From: Panacagrimonas sp.
GTDB lineage: Bacteria; Pseudomonadota; Gammaproteobacteria; Nevskiales; Nevskiaceae
Length of the DNA stretch: 64,000 nucleotides
Direction of reading: 5' to 3'
NCBI RefSeq assembly: GCF_020697055.1
Contig: NZ_JAJFBP010000019.1
Location: 47,283 to 111,282, forward strand
The notes under the pieces were generated by a model, which saw only the letters and a list, made by a program, of their open reading frames with translations, ran no database searches and was not told the DNA's origin. Positions 36,654-46,900 of the stretch are shown in pieces. The translations under genes and the position numbers were made by a program. Within the stretch, counting starts at the first letter, position 1, and every line of letters starts with the position of its first letter.

Positions 36654-38623
36654 TCGACTACCTGCCCCACCGCACGCTGCTGCGACTGCTCGTGGTGCTG
36701 ATGCTGGTGACCGCGCCGCACCTGCCGCGCCTGCCGTTGTGGGAGAGCGCGGCGATCGCGCTGATCGTGCTGTGGCGCGCGGTTGCGTCGTCGCGCCAGT
36801 GGGCGCTGCCGCCGCAGGCGCTGAAGCTGGCACTGGCGATTGCCGCGTTCGTCGGCGTGTACGCCTCGTTCGGCCGCATCACGGGGCAGAACGCGGGCGT
36901 CGCGCTGCTGGTGCTGATGGTCGCGCTCAAGCTCACCGAGATGCGCTCGCGCCGCGACGTGATGGTGGTGATGTTCCTGATGTATTTCCTGCTGGTCACG
37001 CACTTCCTGAACTCGCAGGAGATCTGGACGATCGCGTACCTGTTCGTCAGCGTCATCGCGATCACGGCCGTGCTGGTCGATGCGCACCATCCCGGCGAGC
37101 CGCTGCCGCTGCGCCAGTCGGTGCACATGGGCGGCCGCATGATCGTGCACGCGCTGCCGGTGATGCTGCTGTTCTTCGTGCTGTTCCCGCGCATTCCCGG
37201 TCCGCTGTGGGGCCTGCCCAACGACGCCGGCCCGCCGCGTTCCGGGCTGTCGGATTCGATGTCGCCCGGCGACATCTCGCAGCTGATGCTGTCCAGCGAG
37301 GTGGCGTTCCGCGTGCGCTTCGAGGGCCCGGCGCCGTCCAAGGATCAGCAGTACTGGCGCGGACCGGTGTTCAGCGACTTCAATGGCCGCACGTGGAGGC
37401 AATCGTCCGCCGACCTGCTCGATCGATCGCCGCCCACCGTCGAGGCGATCGACCCGGTACGCATCCGCTACGAGCTCACGCTCGAACCGATGCGCAGCCG
37501 CTGGCTGTTCGCGCTCGACGTGCCCGATCCACGCGCGCTGCCGCCGGACTCGCGGATCGAGCGCAGCGGCGCGCTGGTGGTCGACCGGCTGATCACCGAA
37601 CGACGCCTGGTCCGCGGCGTATCGGCGCCGCGCTATCGGCTGGATCCCGTGCTCGACGACGAGGATCGTGAGCGCACCACGTTCGTCCCCGAAGAATCCA
37701 ATCCGCGGACCGCGGAGCTGGCCCTGCAGTGGCGCGATGGTGGAATGGACGACGAGGCGATCGTCAACGCCGCGCTGCGCATGTTCCGCGACGAGCCATT
37801 CTTCTACACGCTCGAACCGCCGCGGCTCGGGCGCCACGCCGCCGACGAGTTCCTGTTCGACACGCGCCGCGGCTTCTGCGAGCACTACTCGAGCGCCTTC
37901 GCGGTGCTGATGCGCGAGGCCGGCGTCCCGGCGCGCGTGGTCACCGGCTACCAGGGCATGGAGGCCAACGACTTCGGCGACTATTTCGTCGTGCGCCAGT
38001 CCGACGCGCACGCGTGGAACGAGGTCTGGCTCGAAGGCCGGGGATGGATCCGCATCGACCCGACCGCGATGGTGCATCCCAGCCGGATCGAGCAGAGCAC
38101 GCTGGCGGTGATGGAAAGCCTGAGCCGCCGCGGCGAAGGCCTGGATGAGTTCCAGCGCCTGCGCTACATGCTCGAGGACCAGTGGGACGCGATCAACGCG
38201 CGCTGGAACGAATGGGTGCTCGGATACGGACCCGAAATGCAGGCCCGTTTCCTCGAACTGTTCGGGCTGGCCGATACGCAGCGCATGCTGCTCGCGCTGA
38301 CGATCGGCGTCTGCGGTTCGCTGGCGCTGATCGGCCTGATCGCGATGCGCCGTTCCTCGCCGCCGCGCATCACCGAACGCGCGCTGCTGCTGTGGCGCGA
38401 CGCGACGCGTCGGCTGGCGCGCTTCGGCTACGCGCAGCGACCGGACGAAGGTCCGCGCGATTTCGTCCAGCGCGTGATCGGCCGCGAGCCCGAGCTGGCC
38501 GATCCGCTGGGCATCGTGCTCGATGCCTACCTGCGGCTGCGCTACGCCGGCGAGAGCAGCGCCGCACTCGAGCGCGACTTCGCGCTGGCGCTCAAACGGA
38601 TCCGGCGACCGAGCGCGCGCTAG
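36650..38623 (+). CDS. Membrane transglutaminase-like protein TgpA (DUF3488)
   Basis: 657 aa. About six to seven N-terminal helices (to ~190) form the DUF3488 part, then a periplasmic transglutaminase domain with the triad Cys410 (RRGFCEHYSSAF), His454 (SDAHAWNEVW) and Asp470 (RIDPTA). One more helix near 545-565 is followed by a C-terminal cytoplasmic DUF4129-like tail. ATG overlaps the DUF58 stop (ATGA). MoxR-DUF58-TgpA is a common gammaproteobacterial operon; TgpA is essential in Pseudomonas aeruginosa, substrate unknown. Confidence 0.95.
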   Translation: MIDYLPHRTLLRLLVVLMLVTAPHLPRLPLWESAAIALIVLWRAVASSRQWALPPQALKLALAIAAFVGVYASFGRITGQNAGVALLVLMVALKLTEMRSRRDVMVVMFLMYFLLVTHFLNSQEIWTIAYLFVSVIAITAVLVDAHHPGEPLPLRQSVHMGGRMIVHALPVMLLFFVLFPRIPGPLWGLPNDAGPPRSGLSDSMSPGDISQLMLSSEVAFRVRFEGPAPSKDQQYWRGPVFSDFNGRTWRQSSADLLDRSPPTVEAIDPVRIRYELTLEPMRSRWLFALDVPDPRALPPDSRIERSGALVVDRLITERRLVRGVSAPRYRLDPVLDDEDRERTTFVPEESNPRTAELALQWRDGGMDDEAIVNAALRMFRDEPFFYTLEPPRLGRHAADEFLFDTRRGFCEHYSSAFAVLMREAGVPARVVTGYQGMEANDFGDYFVVRQSDAHAWNEVWLEGRGWIRIDPTAMVHPSRIEQSTLAVMESLSRRGEGLDEFQRLRYMLEDQWDAINARWNEWVLGYGPEMQARFLELFGLADTQRMLLALTIGVCGSLALIGLIAMRRSSPPRITERALLLWRDATRRLARFGYAQRPDEGPRDFVQRVIGREPELADPLGIVLDAYLRLRYAGESSAALERDFALALKRIRRPSAR

Positions 38624-38626
38624 CCG

Positions 38627-39883
38627 CTAGCGCAGGCTCTCGCGCATGGTGGCCCGCTCGTCGACCCGCGACAGCAGCACCGCCCCCGCGACGAAGAAGA
38701 ACACCAGGCTGAACAGCGCCAGTCGCGGATTGCCGGTGACGGCCGCGGTGACGCCCACGACCAGCGGGCCGAGCACCGCGGCGAATTTTCCGAGCATGTT
38801 GTAGAAGCCGAAGAACTGGCCCGCCGACTCCGCGGGAATCAGCCTGGCGAAATAGCTGCGCGACAGCGACTGCACGCCGCCCTGCACCAGCCCGACCGTC
38901 GCGGCCATCAGATAGAAGTCCATCACCGTCTGCATGAACCACGCCCAGATCGTCACGCCGACATACACGGCCAGGCCCAGGTAGATGCCGCGGCGCGTGC
39001 CGAAGCGCTCGCCGATCCAGCCGAACGCGATCGCCGCGGGGAACGACACGAACTGCACGATCAGGATCGCCTTGATCAGCGCATCCGAGGCGAATCCCAG
39101 CTTCATGCCGAAATCCACCGCCATCTGCGCGACGGTGCCGACCGCGTCGATGTAGAGCCAGTACGCGAGCAGGAACATCAGCACCGGCTTCATGCCGAGC
39201 ACGCGCTTGATCATCCGGCCGATCTCGCGCCAGCCCATCGCAGGGTGATCGGCGCCCACGGCCTTGGGTTCGGGCACCGACAGGAACAGCGGCAGCGAGA
39301 ACAGCACCCACCACGCGGCGACGCTGACGAACGCCCACTTCGCGGCGCTGGCCTTGTCGGCGATGCCGAAGGCTTCGGGCTTGAGCACCATCGCGACGTT
39401 GACGACGAACAGCACGCCGCCGCCCAGATAGCCCAGGCCGTAGCCGAACGCCGAGACGCGGTCGCGCTCGCCGGGGCTGGCCACGTTGACCAGCAGCGCG
39501 TCGTAGAACCCCAGCGAGCCGAAGAAGCCCACCGCCGCCAGCGAGAACAGGCCGATCGCCAGACCCCACTGGCCTTCGCCGACGAAGAACAGGCCCGTCG
39601 TCCCGACGACGCCCAGCGCGGTGAATGCGCCCAGCAGCGGCTTCTTCCAGCCGCGCCGGTCCGCGATCACGCCCAGCGTCGGTGCCAGCACCATCACCAC
39701 CATCGCCGACAACGAATTGCCGAACGCGCCGAGGTAGAACGTGCTCATGCCCGGATCGACACCCGCGGCGTAGTAGCTGTTGAACAGCACCGGGAACAGG
39801 CCCACCAGCACGGTGGTGGCGAACGCCGAGTTGGCCCAGTCGTAGGTCGCCCAGGCGAGCTGCTGTCGGCTGACGAACCTCAC
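38627..39883 (-). CDS. MFS transporter, UMF1 (Atg22-like) family
   Basis: 418 aa, about 12 membrane helices. The opening LAWATYDWANSAFATTVLVG is the hallmark of the UMF1/Atg22 group, whose yeast member exports amino acids from the vacuole; bacterial substrates are unknown. Start GTG 39883 overlaps the rimI stop (GTGA), so it is coupled to rimI. It ends 3 bp from the convergent transglutaminase gene. Confidence 0.9.
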   Translation of the reverse strand: MRFVSRQQLAWATYDWANSAFATTVLVGLFPVLFNSYYAAGVDPGMSTFYLGAFGNSLSAMVVMVLAPTLGVIADRRGWKKPLLGAFTALGVVGTTGLFFVGEGQWGLAIGLFSLAAVGFFGSLGFYDALLVNVASPGERDRVSAFGYGLGYLGGGVLFVVNVAMVLKPEAFGIADKASAAKWAFVSVAAWWVLFSLPLFLSVPEPKAVGADHPAMGWREIGRMIKRVLGMKPVLMFLLAYWLYIDAVGTVAQMAVDFGMKLGFASDALIKAILIVQFVSFPAAIAFGWIGERFGTRRGIYLGLAVYVGVTIWAWFMQTVMDFYLMAATVGLVQGGVQSLSRSYFARLIPAESAGQFFGFYNMLGKFAAVLGPLVVGVTAAVTGNPRLALFSLVFFFVAGAVLLSRVDERATMRESLR

Positions 39884-40350
39884 TCGAGGTCCAGCGCAAG
39901 AACGAAGGCGTCTTCGCGTTGCTCGTGCCCCGGGTAATAGCCGCGGCGCGTCCCGATCTGCTGGAAGCCCGCGCCCTGGTAGAGCCGGATCGCGGCCTTG
40001 TTCGAGCGGCGCACCTCCAGCAGCACGATCGTGCTGTTGGCCGCGCGCGCGGTCTGCAGCAGGTGGCCGAGCATGAAGCGCGCGATCCCCTGGCGACGGC
40101 ACAACGGATCGACCGCGAGATTGAGGATGTGCGCCTCGCCCACCGCCATCGTCATGAACCCGTAGGCGATCAGCGATGTTCTCCCGCGCTCGTGCAGCGC
40201 CCAGGCCGAATAGCCGGCTTTCAGGCAGTCGCGAAAGATCCCTTCCGACCAGGGGAACGCGTAGGCGCGCTGCTCGATGTCGAGCACTTCGCCGAGCTGC
40301 GATTCGTGCAGCGGCGACAGGCGCCACGCGGGTTGGGGCACGGCATTCAT
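39880..40350 (-). CDS. rimI: Ribosomal protein S18-alanine N-acetyltransferase RimI
   Basis: 156 aa GNAT domain. It has IEQRAYAFPWSEGIFRDCL near the start, the acetyl-CoA loop CRRQGIARFMLGHLL and the C-terminal LYQGAGFQQIGTRRGYYPG, all diagnostic of RimI. It acetylates the N-terminal alanine of S18. The next gene upstream on this strand is a uracil-DNA glycosylase, with an F1 repeat between. Confidence 0.94.
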   Translation of the reverse strand: MNAVPQPAWRLSPLHESQLGEVLDIEQRAYAFPWSEGIFRDCLKAGYSAWALHERGRTSLIAYGFMTMAVGEAHILNLAVDPLCRRQGIARFMLGHLLQTARAANSTIVLLEVRRSNKAAIRLYQGAGFQQIGTRRGYYPGHEQREDAFVLALDLE

Positions 40351-40368
40351 CGCGCGTTCGCCGTAGCC

Positions 40369-40430
40369 GTAGCCCGGGCGAAGCCCGGGAAGGTCCGTGG
40401 AGATGTTCTCCCGGGCTTGGCCCGGGCTAC
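40369..40430. repeat. Complete F1 palindrome between the uracil-DNA glycosylase gene and rimI
   Basis: GTAGCCCGGGC (40369-40379) and the inverted GCCCGGGCTAC (40420-40430) bracket two inner hairpins (CCCGGGC-gaa-GCCCGGG and CCCGGGCttggCCCGGG). It is the only F1 copy here lying between genes on the same strand. Confidence 0.88.
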
Positions 40431-40441
40431 GAGCACTGCGT

Positions 40442-41233
40442 TCAGACCGGGGCCTCCTGCTGGAGGAACCGCCACACCTTCTTCAGGTCCTCCCACGACT
40501 TCGCCTTCTCGCGCGGACTGCGCAGCAGGTAGGCGGGGTGATAGGTGATGAACAGCGGCGTGCGGTCCGGTCCGTAGTGATGCATCGGGCCGCGCATCTT
40601 CGACAGCGGCTGATCGCTGGTGGCCAGCAGGCGATTGGCCGCGACCTTTCCGAGCGCGACGATCAGGCGCGGCTTCAGCAGCCGGACCTGCTGCTCGAGG
40701 TAGGGCCGGCAGGCCTCGGCCTCGTCCGCCTGCGGATCGCGGTTGCCCGGCGGCCGGCATTTCACGACGTTGGCGATGAACGTGTTCTCGCGGCGCGATC
40801 GGCCGATCGCGGCGAGCATCTCGTCGAGCAGCTTGCCCGCGCGTCCGACGAAGGGCTCGCCCTGCGCATCCTCGTCGGCGCCGGGGCCCTCGCCGACGAT
40901 CATCAGCGTCGCTTCGGACGGCCCCACGCCGAACACCGTCTGCGTGCGCGTTTCGCACAGCCGGCAGCGCGTGCAGTCCTTGACCATCGCGCGCAGGCCG
41001 TCCCAGTCCTGCGGCACGTCGATCGGCGGCGGGGGTCGTTCACGCACGGTGACGACGACGTCGGGAAGCGGTGCCGCGACGGTTGCGGCGACGGGCGCCG
41101 CGACGGGCGCCGCGACCACGGCGTTGCGCGGTGGCGAGACATCGACGTCTTCCCGCCCGCGGTCGGATCCGCGCGGCACCCAGACCTGCACGCCCAGTGC
41201 ACGGAGATAGTCGAGTCGTCGCGGATGGCGCAT
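40442..41233 (-). CDS. Uracil-DNA glycosylase, family 4 (iron-sulfur)
   Basis: 263 aa. After ~75 residues of Val/Ala/Pro linker comes the family-4 core: CTRCRLCETRTQTVFGVG with cluster cysteines, GEGPGADEDAQGEPFVG as motif A, NVVKCRPPGNRDP with a further Cys and ITYHPAYLLRSP as motif B. It removes uracil from DNA, holding a [4Fe-4S] cluster. The N-terminal extension (LRALGVQVWVPRG) is typical of proteobacterial forms fused to a small leading domain. Confidence 0.93.
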   Translation of the reverse strand: MRHPRRLDYLRALGVQVWVPRGSDRGREDVDVSPPRNAVVAAPVAAPVAATVAAPLPDVVVTVRERPPPPIDVPQDWDGLRAMVKDCTRCRLCETRTQTVFGVGPSEATLMIVGEGPGADEDAQGEPFVGRAGKLLDEMLAAIGRSRRENTFIANVVKCRPPGNRDPQADEAEACRPYLEQQVRLLKPRLIVALGKVAANRLLATSDQPLSKMRGPMHHYGPDRTPLFITYHPAYLLRSPREKAKSWEDLKKVWRFLQQEAPV

Positions 41234-41270
41234 CGCGCGATTCTACCGGTGGACCGCCATGGCGTTGCCG

Positions 41271-41885
41271 CTATGCCGCTTCCCAATCCGCGCCGTCGCC
41301 GTCACGCCGCGCACGCGGCAGCCGGAAGAAGAGCTTGCGATCGGCGCCGTGGCGCCGCGTATCGGGCAGGAAACCCAGCCGCTTGAGCACGCGCTGGGAC
41401 GCGCTGTTGGGCGCATCGACGCTGGCGCGGATCTCGCCCAGCCGCAGCGTGTCGAAACCGTAGGCCACCAGTGCCTCGGCCATCTCGCGCGCGTAGCCCT
41501 TCATCCACTGCGCCTCGGCGACTGCGTAGAGCAGTTCGAGCTCGTGCTCGTCGCGAAAGAATCCGTAGCCGCAGAAGCCGACCAGCGCGCCGTCGCCGTC
41601 GTGCGCCGCCCACAGGCCGTAGCCGTGCTGCTCGAACCAGCCCTGGTTCTGGTGCACCAGATCGCGCGTCTGCTCCGGCGACAACACGTGGTCGTCCCAC
41701 AGGAATCTGCGCACGGCGGGCTGCGTCCACAACGCGTGCAGCGGCTCGATGTCCGCATCCGTCAGCGGACGAAGATGCAGGCGCGGGGTGCGCAGGCCGG
41801 TCGGCCGCGACGCCGCCGAAGTCGACGGCGTCGCGGACGGTTTGCGCTTAAGCCACCGCACGCGCAGGCGCGGCGCTCTTGGCAC
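41271..41885 (-). CDS. GNAT N-acetyltransferase (RimJ/RimL-like)
   Basis: 204 aa. [20 protein letters not shown] begins the acetyltransferase-3 domain, with [20 protein letters not shown], the acetyl-CoA region [20 protein letters not shown] and [20 protein letters not shown]. The start ATG 41885 overlaps the end of leuA by 38 bp; GTG 41861 is a shorter possibility. Substrate unknown. It follows leuA on the same strand and may be read through from it. Confidence 0.85.
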   Translation of the reverse strand: MPRAPRLRVRWLKRKPSATPSTSAASRPTGLRTPRLHLRPLTDADIEPLHALWTQPAVRRFLWDDHVLSPEQTRDLVHQNQGWFEQHGYGLWAAHDGDGALVGFCGYGFFRDEHELELLYAVAEAQWMKGYAREMAEALVAYGFDTLRLGEIRASVDAPNSASQRVLKRLGFLPDTRRHGADRKLFFRLPRARRDGDGADWEAA

Positions 41886-43560
41886 GCTGGCGCGCCACCC
41901 GGTTCAGACCCGAGAGGATCGCCTTCAGCGAGGCGGTGACGATGTTCGAGTCCACGCCCACGCCGAAGATCGGCCGGCCGCTGTCACCCACCTTGAGCTC
42001 GATGTAGGTCACGGCCTTGGCATCGGCACCCTTGGTGATCGCGTGCTCGTGGTAGTCGACCACGGCGATGCTCTCGCCGGTGAGCTTGGCCAGCGCGTGC
42101 ACGAACGCATCGATCGGCCCGTTGCCGCGACCGGTGAGCTTGTGCTTGGCCCCGTCCCTGGTCACCTCGGTGGTCAGTTCCACTTCGTCACGCGTGGAAT
42201 CCTCGACCAGGAAGTGCGCGACGTAGCCGTACGGCGTCGCCGCGCCGAGGTATTCGCCGGAGAAAATGTTCCAGATGTCCTGCGCGGTGACTTCCTTGCC
42301 GGTGGCATCGGTGACTTCCTGCACCACCTGGCTGAACTCGATCTGCAGGCGTCGCGGCATGTTGATGCCGTACTCGGCCTCGAGCAGGTACGAGATGCCG
42401 CCCTTGCCCGACTGCGAGTTCACGCGGATCACCGCCTCGTAGCTGCGACCGAGATCGTGCGGATCGATCGGCAGGTAGGGCATCTCCCAGATGTCGGTCT
42501 CCTTGCGCGCGCCGAACGCCTTCTTGATCGCGTCCTGGTGCGAGCCCGAGAACGAGGTGAACACCAGATCGCCGACGTACGGATGGCGCGGGTGCACCGG
42601 CAGCTGGTTGCAGAACTCCACCGAGCGTCGCACTTCGTCGATATCGGAGAAGTCGAGGCCCGGATGCACGCCCTGCGAATACATGTTGAGCGCGATGTTG
42701 ACGACGTCGACGTTGCCGGTGCGCTCACCGTTGCCGAAGAGACAGCCTTCGACGCGATCGACGCCCGCCATCATCGCGAACTCGCCGGCGGCGGTGCCGG
42801 TGCCGCGATCGTTGTGCGGATGCACCGAGAGCACGATGCCGTCGCGACGTTTCAGGTTGCGGTGCATCCACTCGATCATGTCCGCGAAGATGTTCGGCGT
42901 GGAATGTTCGACGGTGCTGGGCAGGTTGATGATGCAGGGGTTGGCCTTCGTCGAGCCCCAGACCTCCGTGACGGCATCGACGATGTCCTTCGAGAAATCC
43001 AGCTCGGCGCCGGAGAACATCTCGGGCGAATACTGGAACACCCACTCGGTGCCCTTCTGCTCGCGCGCGAGCTGCTGGATCAGCACGGCGTGCTCGACCG
43101 CGAGCTGCTGGATGACCTCGGCCTTCGACAGGTTGAACACGACGCGGCGCATCACCGGCGCCACCGCGTTGTAGTAGTGCACGATCGCCCGGCGCGCGCC
43201 GACGAGCGACTCGAACGTGCGCCGGATCAGCGGCTCGCGCGCCTGCGTGAGCACCTGGATCGTCACGTCCTTGGGGATCCGGTCTTCCTCGATCAGGCAG
43301 CGCACGAAATCGAAGTCGGTCTGCGAGGCGGACGGAAATCCGACCTCGATCTCCTTGAAGCCGATGCGGCAGAGCATCTCGAACATGCGCAGCTTGCGCG
43401 TGCGATCCATCGGCTCGATCAGCGCCTGGTTGCCGTCGCGCAGGTCGACGCTGCACCAGATCGGCGGCTTGGTGATGACCTTGTCGGGCCAGGTGCGGTC
43501 CTTGAGGTTGATTGGCGCGAACTGCCGGTACTTGGCTTCGGGATTCTTGAGCATGCTCAT
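41848..43560 (-). CDS. leuA: 2-isopropylmalate synthase LeuA, long form
   Basis: 570 aa, the type-2 (about 560 aa) form. The catalytic TIM barrel has [20 protein letters not shown] and the metal-ligand motif [11 protein letters not shown]; the C-terminal regulatory domain (to RARAVA) binds leucine. It condenses acetyl-CoA with 2-oxoisovalerate, the first step of leucine synthesis. ATG 43560 is chosen because AAGGAA lies ~8 nt upstream. A leucine-rich leader peptide is encoded 134 bp upstream, implying attenuation by leucyl-tRNA supply. leuB, leuC and leuD are not in the window. Confidence 0.97.
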   Translation of the reverse strand: MSMLKNPEAKYRQFAPINLKDRTWPDKVITKPPIWCSVDLRDGNQALIEPMDRTRKLRMFEMLCRIGFKEIEVGFPSASQTDFDFVRCLIEEDRIPKDVTIQVLTQAREPLIRRTFESLVGARRAIVHYYNAVAPVMRRVVFNLSKAEVIQQLAVEHAVLIQQLAREQKGTEWVFQYSPEMFSGAELDFSKDIVDAVTEVWGSTKANPCIINLPSTVEHSTPNIFADMIEWMHRNLKRRDGIVLSVHPHNDRGTGTAAGEFAMMAGVDRVEGCLFGNGERTGNVDVVNIALNMYSQGVHPGLDFSDIDEVRRSVEFCNQLPVHPRHPYVGDLVFTSFSGSHQDAIKKAFGARKETDIWEMPYLPIDPHDLGRSYEAVIRVNSQSGKGGISYLLEAEYGINMPRRLQIEFSQVVQEVTDATGKEVTAQDIWNIFSGEYLGAATPYGYVAHFLVEDSTRDEVELTTEVTRDGAKHKLTGRGNGPIDAFVHALAKLTGESIAVVDYHEHAITKGADAKAVTYIELKVGDSGRPIFGVGVDSNIVTASLKAILSGLNRVARQRAKSAAPARAVA

Positions 43561-43693
43561 GACGAGTTTCCTTTCCGGCAAATGCGCCGGACGCGAGCGC
43601 GCATTGTCGCGCACGTCGCCTGGGGTGGCTGGGTTACATCGATTGGCTTGTTGTCACGGTAGAGGCCCCGTGCGGCCGTGGTCGTTGTCTGCC
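43561..43693 (-). promoter_or_regulatory. leuA attenuator region
   Basis: On the minus strand, after the leader stop, CACGG...CCGTG can pair (within CACGGCCGCACGGGGC and TACCGTG), and TCCGGC-gcattt-GCCGGA forms a stable hairpin ending directly at the AAGGAA ribosome site of leuA. No T-run follows any hairpin, so control may act on translation initiation or through Rho. Confidence 0.5.
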
Positions 43694-43792
43694 TTACGGC
43701 AGAAGCAGCAGCGCCAGCAGGTTCGCGCGCGCCGTCACAGCCGCGCGGGGAGCGCGGAAGGCGGTGTCAGGGCGGGCGGCGACGGCGAACAT
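43694..43792 (-). CDS. Leucine leader peptide of leuA (leuL-like)
   Basis: 32-codon open frame (ATG 43792 to TAA 43694) ending ARANLLALLLLP. Six of the last eight sense codons are leucine (five CTG, one CTT), followed at once by a small hairpin CTGCC-gtaa-GGCAG covering the stop. A GTG at 43738 would give a 14-residue version. AGTGTA at 43800-43805 reads TACACT on the minus strand, 7 nt before the ATG, so the peptide may be translated from a leaderless mRNA. Leucine-run leader peptides control leu operons by ribosome stalling; that function is inferred here. Confidence 0.72.
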   Translation of the reverse strand: MFAVAARPDTAFRAPRAAVTARANLLALLLLP

Positions 43793-43860
43793 GCGCGGCA
43801 GTGTAATTCAGGCAGCGGCGCGAGGAAATCCCCGGACCGGCCGCGGCGCCCGCCCGGATC

Positions 43861-43975
43861 ACCGGTAAGGCGGGAAAGCGATCGCGTCAGCGAAGGCGCG
43901 TCCCGCCGGAACCCGTATCCCCACGACGGGATGCGCGGCCGCGGCGTGGCCGCTTTCCCGCCCTACGCCCACGTT
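43861..43975. repeat. Double F3 repeat at the 3' end of the CHAT gene
   Basis: Two hairpins: GGCGGGAAAGCG ... CGCGTCCCGCC (about 43868-43903) and CGACGGGATGCGCGG ... CCGCTTTCCCGCC (about 43923-43965). The CHAT gene stop (43887-43889) and its last ~26 residues are encoded inside this element. Confidence 0.8.
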
Positions 43976-46900
43976 CGGGCTCGACGGCGAACGCGCGGTG
44001 CACCGCCGCCATCGCCGCGACGACGTCCGCACGCGTCGTCCAGTCGGCATCCGCCGGCACGCGCCGCAACAGCGTATCGACACGATCCCCGAGCTCGGGC
44101 CGCTCGCGCGACGGCGCCGCCGCCTCGAGGGCTTCGATCCGCGCGCGGCTGCACAGGTTGTCGAGGTCGGCCACCAGTTCGGCCGGCGCCAGGTACGCCG
44201 CCGGCGCAGCCGGGCTGTAGGTGTCGATCGACGGGTTCAAGCGGAACGCCGGCTCGCCGTAGCACTGGTAGGCGCCCCAGGTATTGGCGTCGGGATAGCG
44301 GTCCCAGATGTGTTCGCGCGCGCTGCGTATCGCATCGCCGAAGCCTTCGCCCGCCAACATGTGTTCGTAGAAGTGCGCGGCGAAATCGCGCGCCGCCGCG
44401 TCGTCCACCGCCCAGCCGGCCGCGACCACCGCGCGCACGCCCATCTCGATGAACTGCACCGCCAGGTTGGCCGCCAGCGCCACGCGATCCGACACCTCGC
44501 CCGCCGCCGCAGCGACGCTGCCCAGATGGCAGCAGTTCAGGAACACCAGCTCGGGCACTTCGCGCATCTGCGCCACGTCGCCGGGCGTCAGGAACACGCC
44601 GTCGCCGATGACCATGCCGGACACTTTCTGCGGCGTCGCGTCGTCGCGCGCCCGGAGCGGGTACTCGTGCACGCCGTGCCCGGCCAGGTGCAGCACGCGC
44701 CAGCCGTCCTGGTGCAGCGCGCCGAGCACGCGTTCGGCGTCCTGGCCGATCGCATCGGTCACCGTCATGCCGCGCCCTCCCAGGACCTGCGCCACCGCGC
44801 GCGCCTCGGCGGTTGCGCCGGGAAGATCGGGAAACTCCTGCGACCGCACGCGCGGGTTGCCGATTACCAATGCGGTCGCGCGTTGCGGATGCGCCGGCTG
44901 CGACCGGAACACCGGCGTGCGCAGCTGGCGCACCATGCCGGCCGCGACCGCGGGCGGCCGCCGCGTTGCGGAGCGCCGATCCTCCAGCAGCTCCCACGGA
45001 TAGCGCGCCGACACCGCATCGACGAGCAGCACGACGTCGCGCTGTTCGGGCGACAGCTCCTTCAGCCGGTTGGGCAGCAGCATCTCGAAGAGCGTGCGCG
45101 CCGCGTCGGCGTCGCGGCTCGTGTGCTCGCTGGCGCGGCGCACGAACTGGTCGGCCAGGCGCAGCTGTCCGGCGACGACGTGCTCCTCGGCGCGTGCCCG
45201 GTCGGTGACCGGGATGAAGCGCATCGCCTGCATGCGCGCGTCGTAGGCGATCTCCATGCGCCGCCACCAGCCATCGACCGCATCGAAGCGCACGCGGCGC
45301 AGACCGCCTTCGCCCTGCTCGACGTAGCGCCGACGCCACTCCACCTGGCTGCGCAGCGGCTCCTCGGCGAGCAACAGCTCGAGTTGTCGGGCGGCGGCGA
45401 TGGCGATGTCCTCCATCAGTTCGACGAATTCGATCTCGTCGATCAGCACGCGGTGCGACAACCCCGACTCCTGCAGCTGCAGGTTCGCGGCCAGCGCGCC
45501 GCGCAGCATCGCGTCGAGCGAATCGCGCAGGCTCACGCCGGCCGCGCCGGTGGCGACCAGCAGGCACGACAGGCGTGCAACGCGCGTCGCGTCGGCCGGA
45601 CCGAAACGATCGTCGGGGCCGTCCGCGACGTGGCTGGCGTAGGCCAGCAGCGCCTGGCGCATCGCGAGCTCGAGCCCGCCGGGCGACACCGATCCGACCT
45701 GCCCCAGGCCCACCACGACCGCACCCGACGGCGCGGCGCGCGCGTCGGTCTGCACGAACACCGCCTGCGTGCCCGCAGCGCCCGGATACAGGTCCAGGCT
45801 CTGCTGGCGCGACAGCCGGCCGCCGAGCCGACGATCGAGCGCCTTCTCCGCGGCCACGATCGCATCGCCCTGGTAATGACCGACGACGACCGGATGTCGC
45901 GCGTAGGCCAGGTCGCCGTGACGGATCGAGATCCGCAGCGGCGGCAGGCTCATCGACGACGTCGCGCCGCGCTCGCGCGGCGACCGGCCCGAGAATCCGA
46001 GCAGCGCGAGCTCCGCCTCGCCCGGCATCGAATCCGCGGGCGGGCGTTCGCGCAGCACGAAAATGTCGCCTTCGCCCGGGGCCCGTGCGACCACCGGCGG
46101 CACCGTCGGCAGGCGCGTCGTCGTGCCGGTCTGCAACAGGTCGACGTATCCGGCGAACGCGCGCGTCTGCGTGCACAGCGCGTCGTGGCCGGTGTCGCGC
46201 ACGTAGTACGTCGCCACGCCATCGAGCCGGCCCGAGTCCCACGGCACGGTGCCGTCGCCGTCGGGGCTGGCGAGGAACGACAACGCCTTGCCGCCGTGCC
46301 GGCCGTCGACCACGCGGTAGCCGACGACGGTCCGGTCCTGGCAGCCCGCGACGTAGACCATGCGCTGCGGATCGATCGGCGAGGCTTCGATCAGCTTCCA
46401 GGTCTGACGCGCCTGTGTGAGCTGCGCGGCCGCCGGCAACGGCCAGGATTCGTCGAGCTGCTGGCGCAGGCGCTTCCAGGTCGCGGCCTCGGCCATGCCG
46501 TCCGTATCGGCGTTGGGCAGCAGCTCGAGCAGGCCCGGATAGCGCCGCACGATGTCGATCAGCTCGTCGCGATCGCGCGTGAGGTCGAGCAGGATCAGCT
46601 TGGCCTGCGTGGGATTGAATCCGGTGAGCCAGCGCATCGCCTCGAACGAACCGCGATTGGGCGTGCCCAGCATCAGGAAACGGCTGCCGGGCAGCGCCTG
46701 GATTCGCCGCCACAGTTTTGGAAATGCGGCGATGAACGCGCGCGTCACCAGGCCGCCCATCGAGTGCGCGACGATCCGCAGCGGCTGACCGCTGCGCTCG
46801 CAATCGGCCAGCAGCGGCGTGAGCCGATCGGCCAGCTGGCGCGCGGCCTGCTCCACCGAGTGGCGCCAGTCGTAGGCAAAGACCTCGACGCGGTGGCTGT

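Noticed and set aside
43561..43693. Rho-independent terminator in the leuA leader
   Set aside because: Hairpins exist but none is followed by a T-run on the minus strand, so a classical attenuator terminator cannot be claimed.
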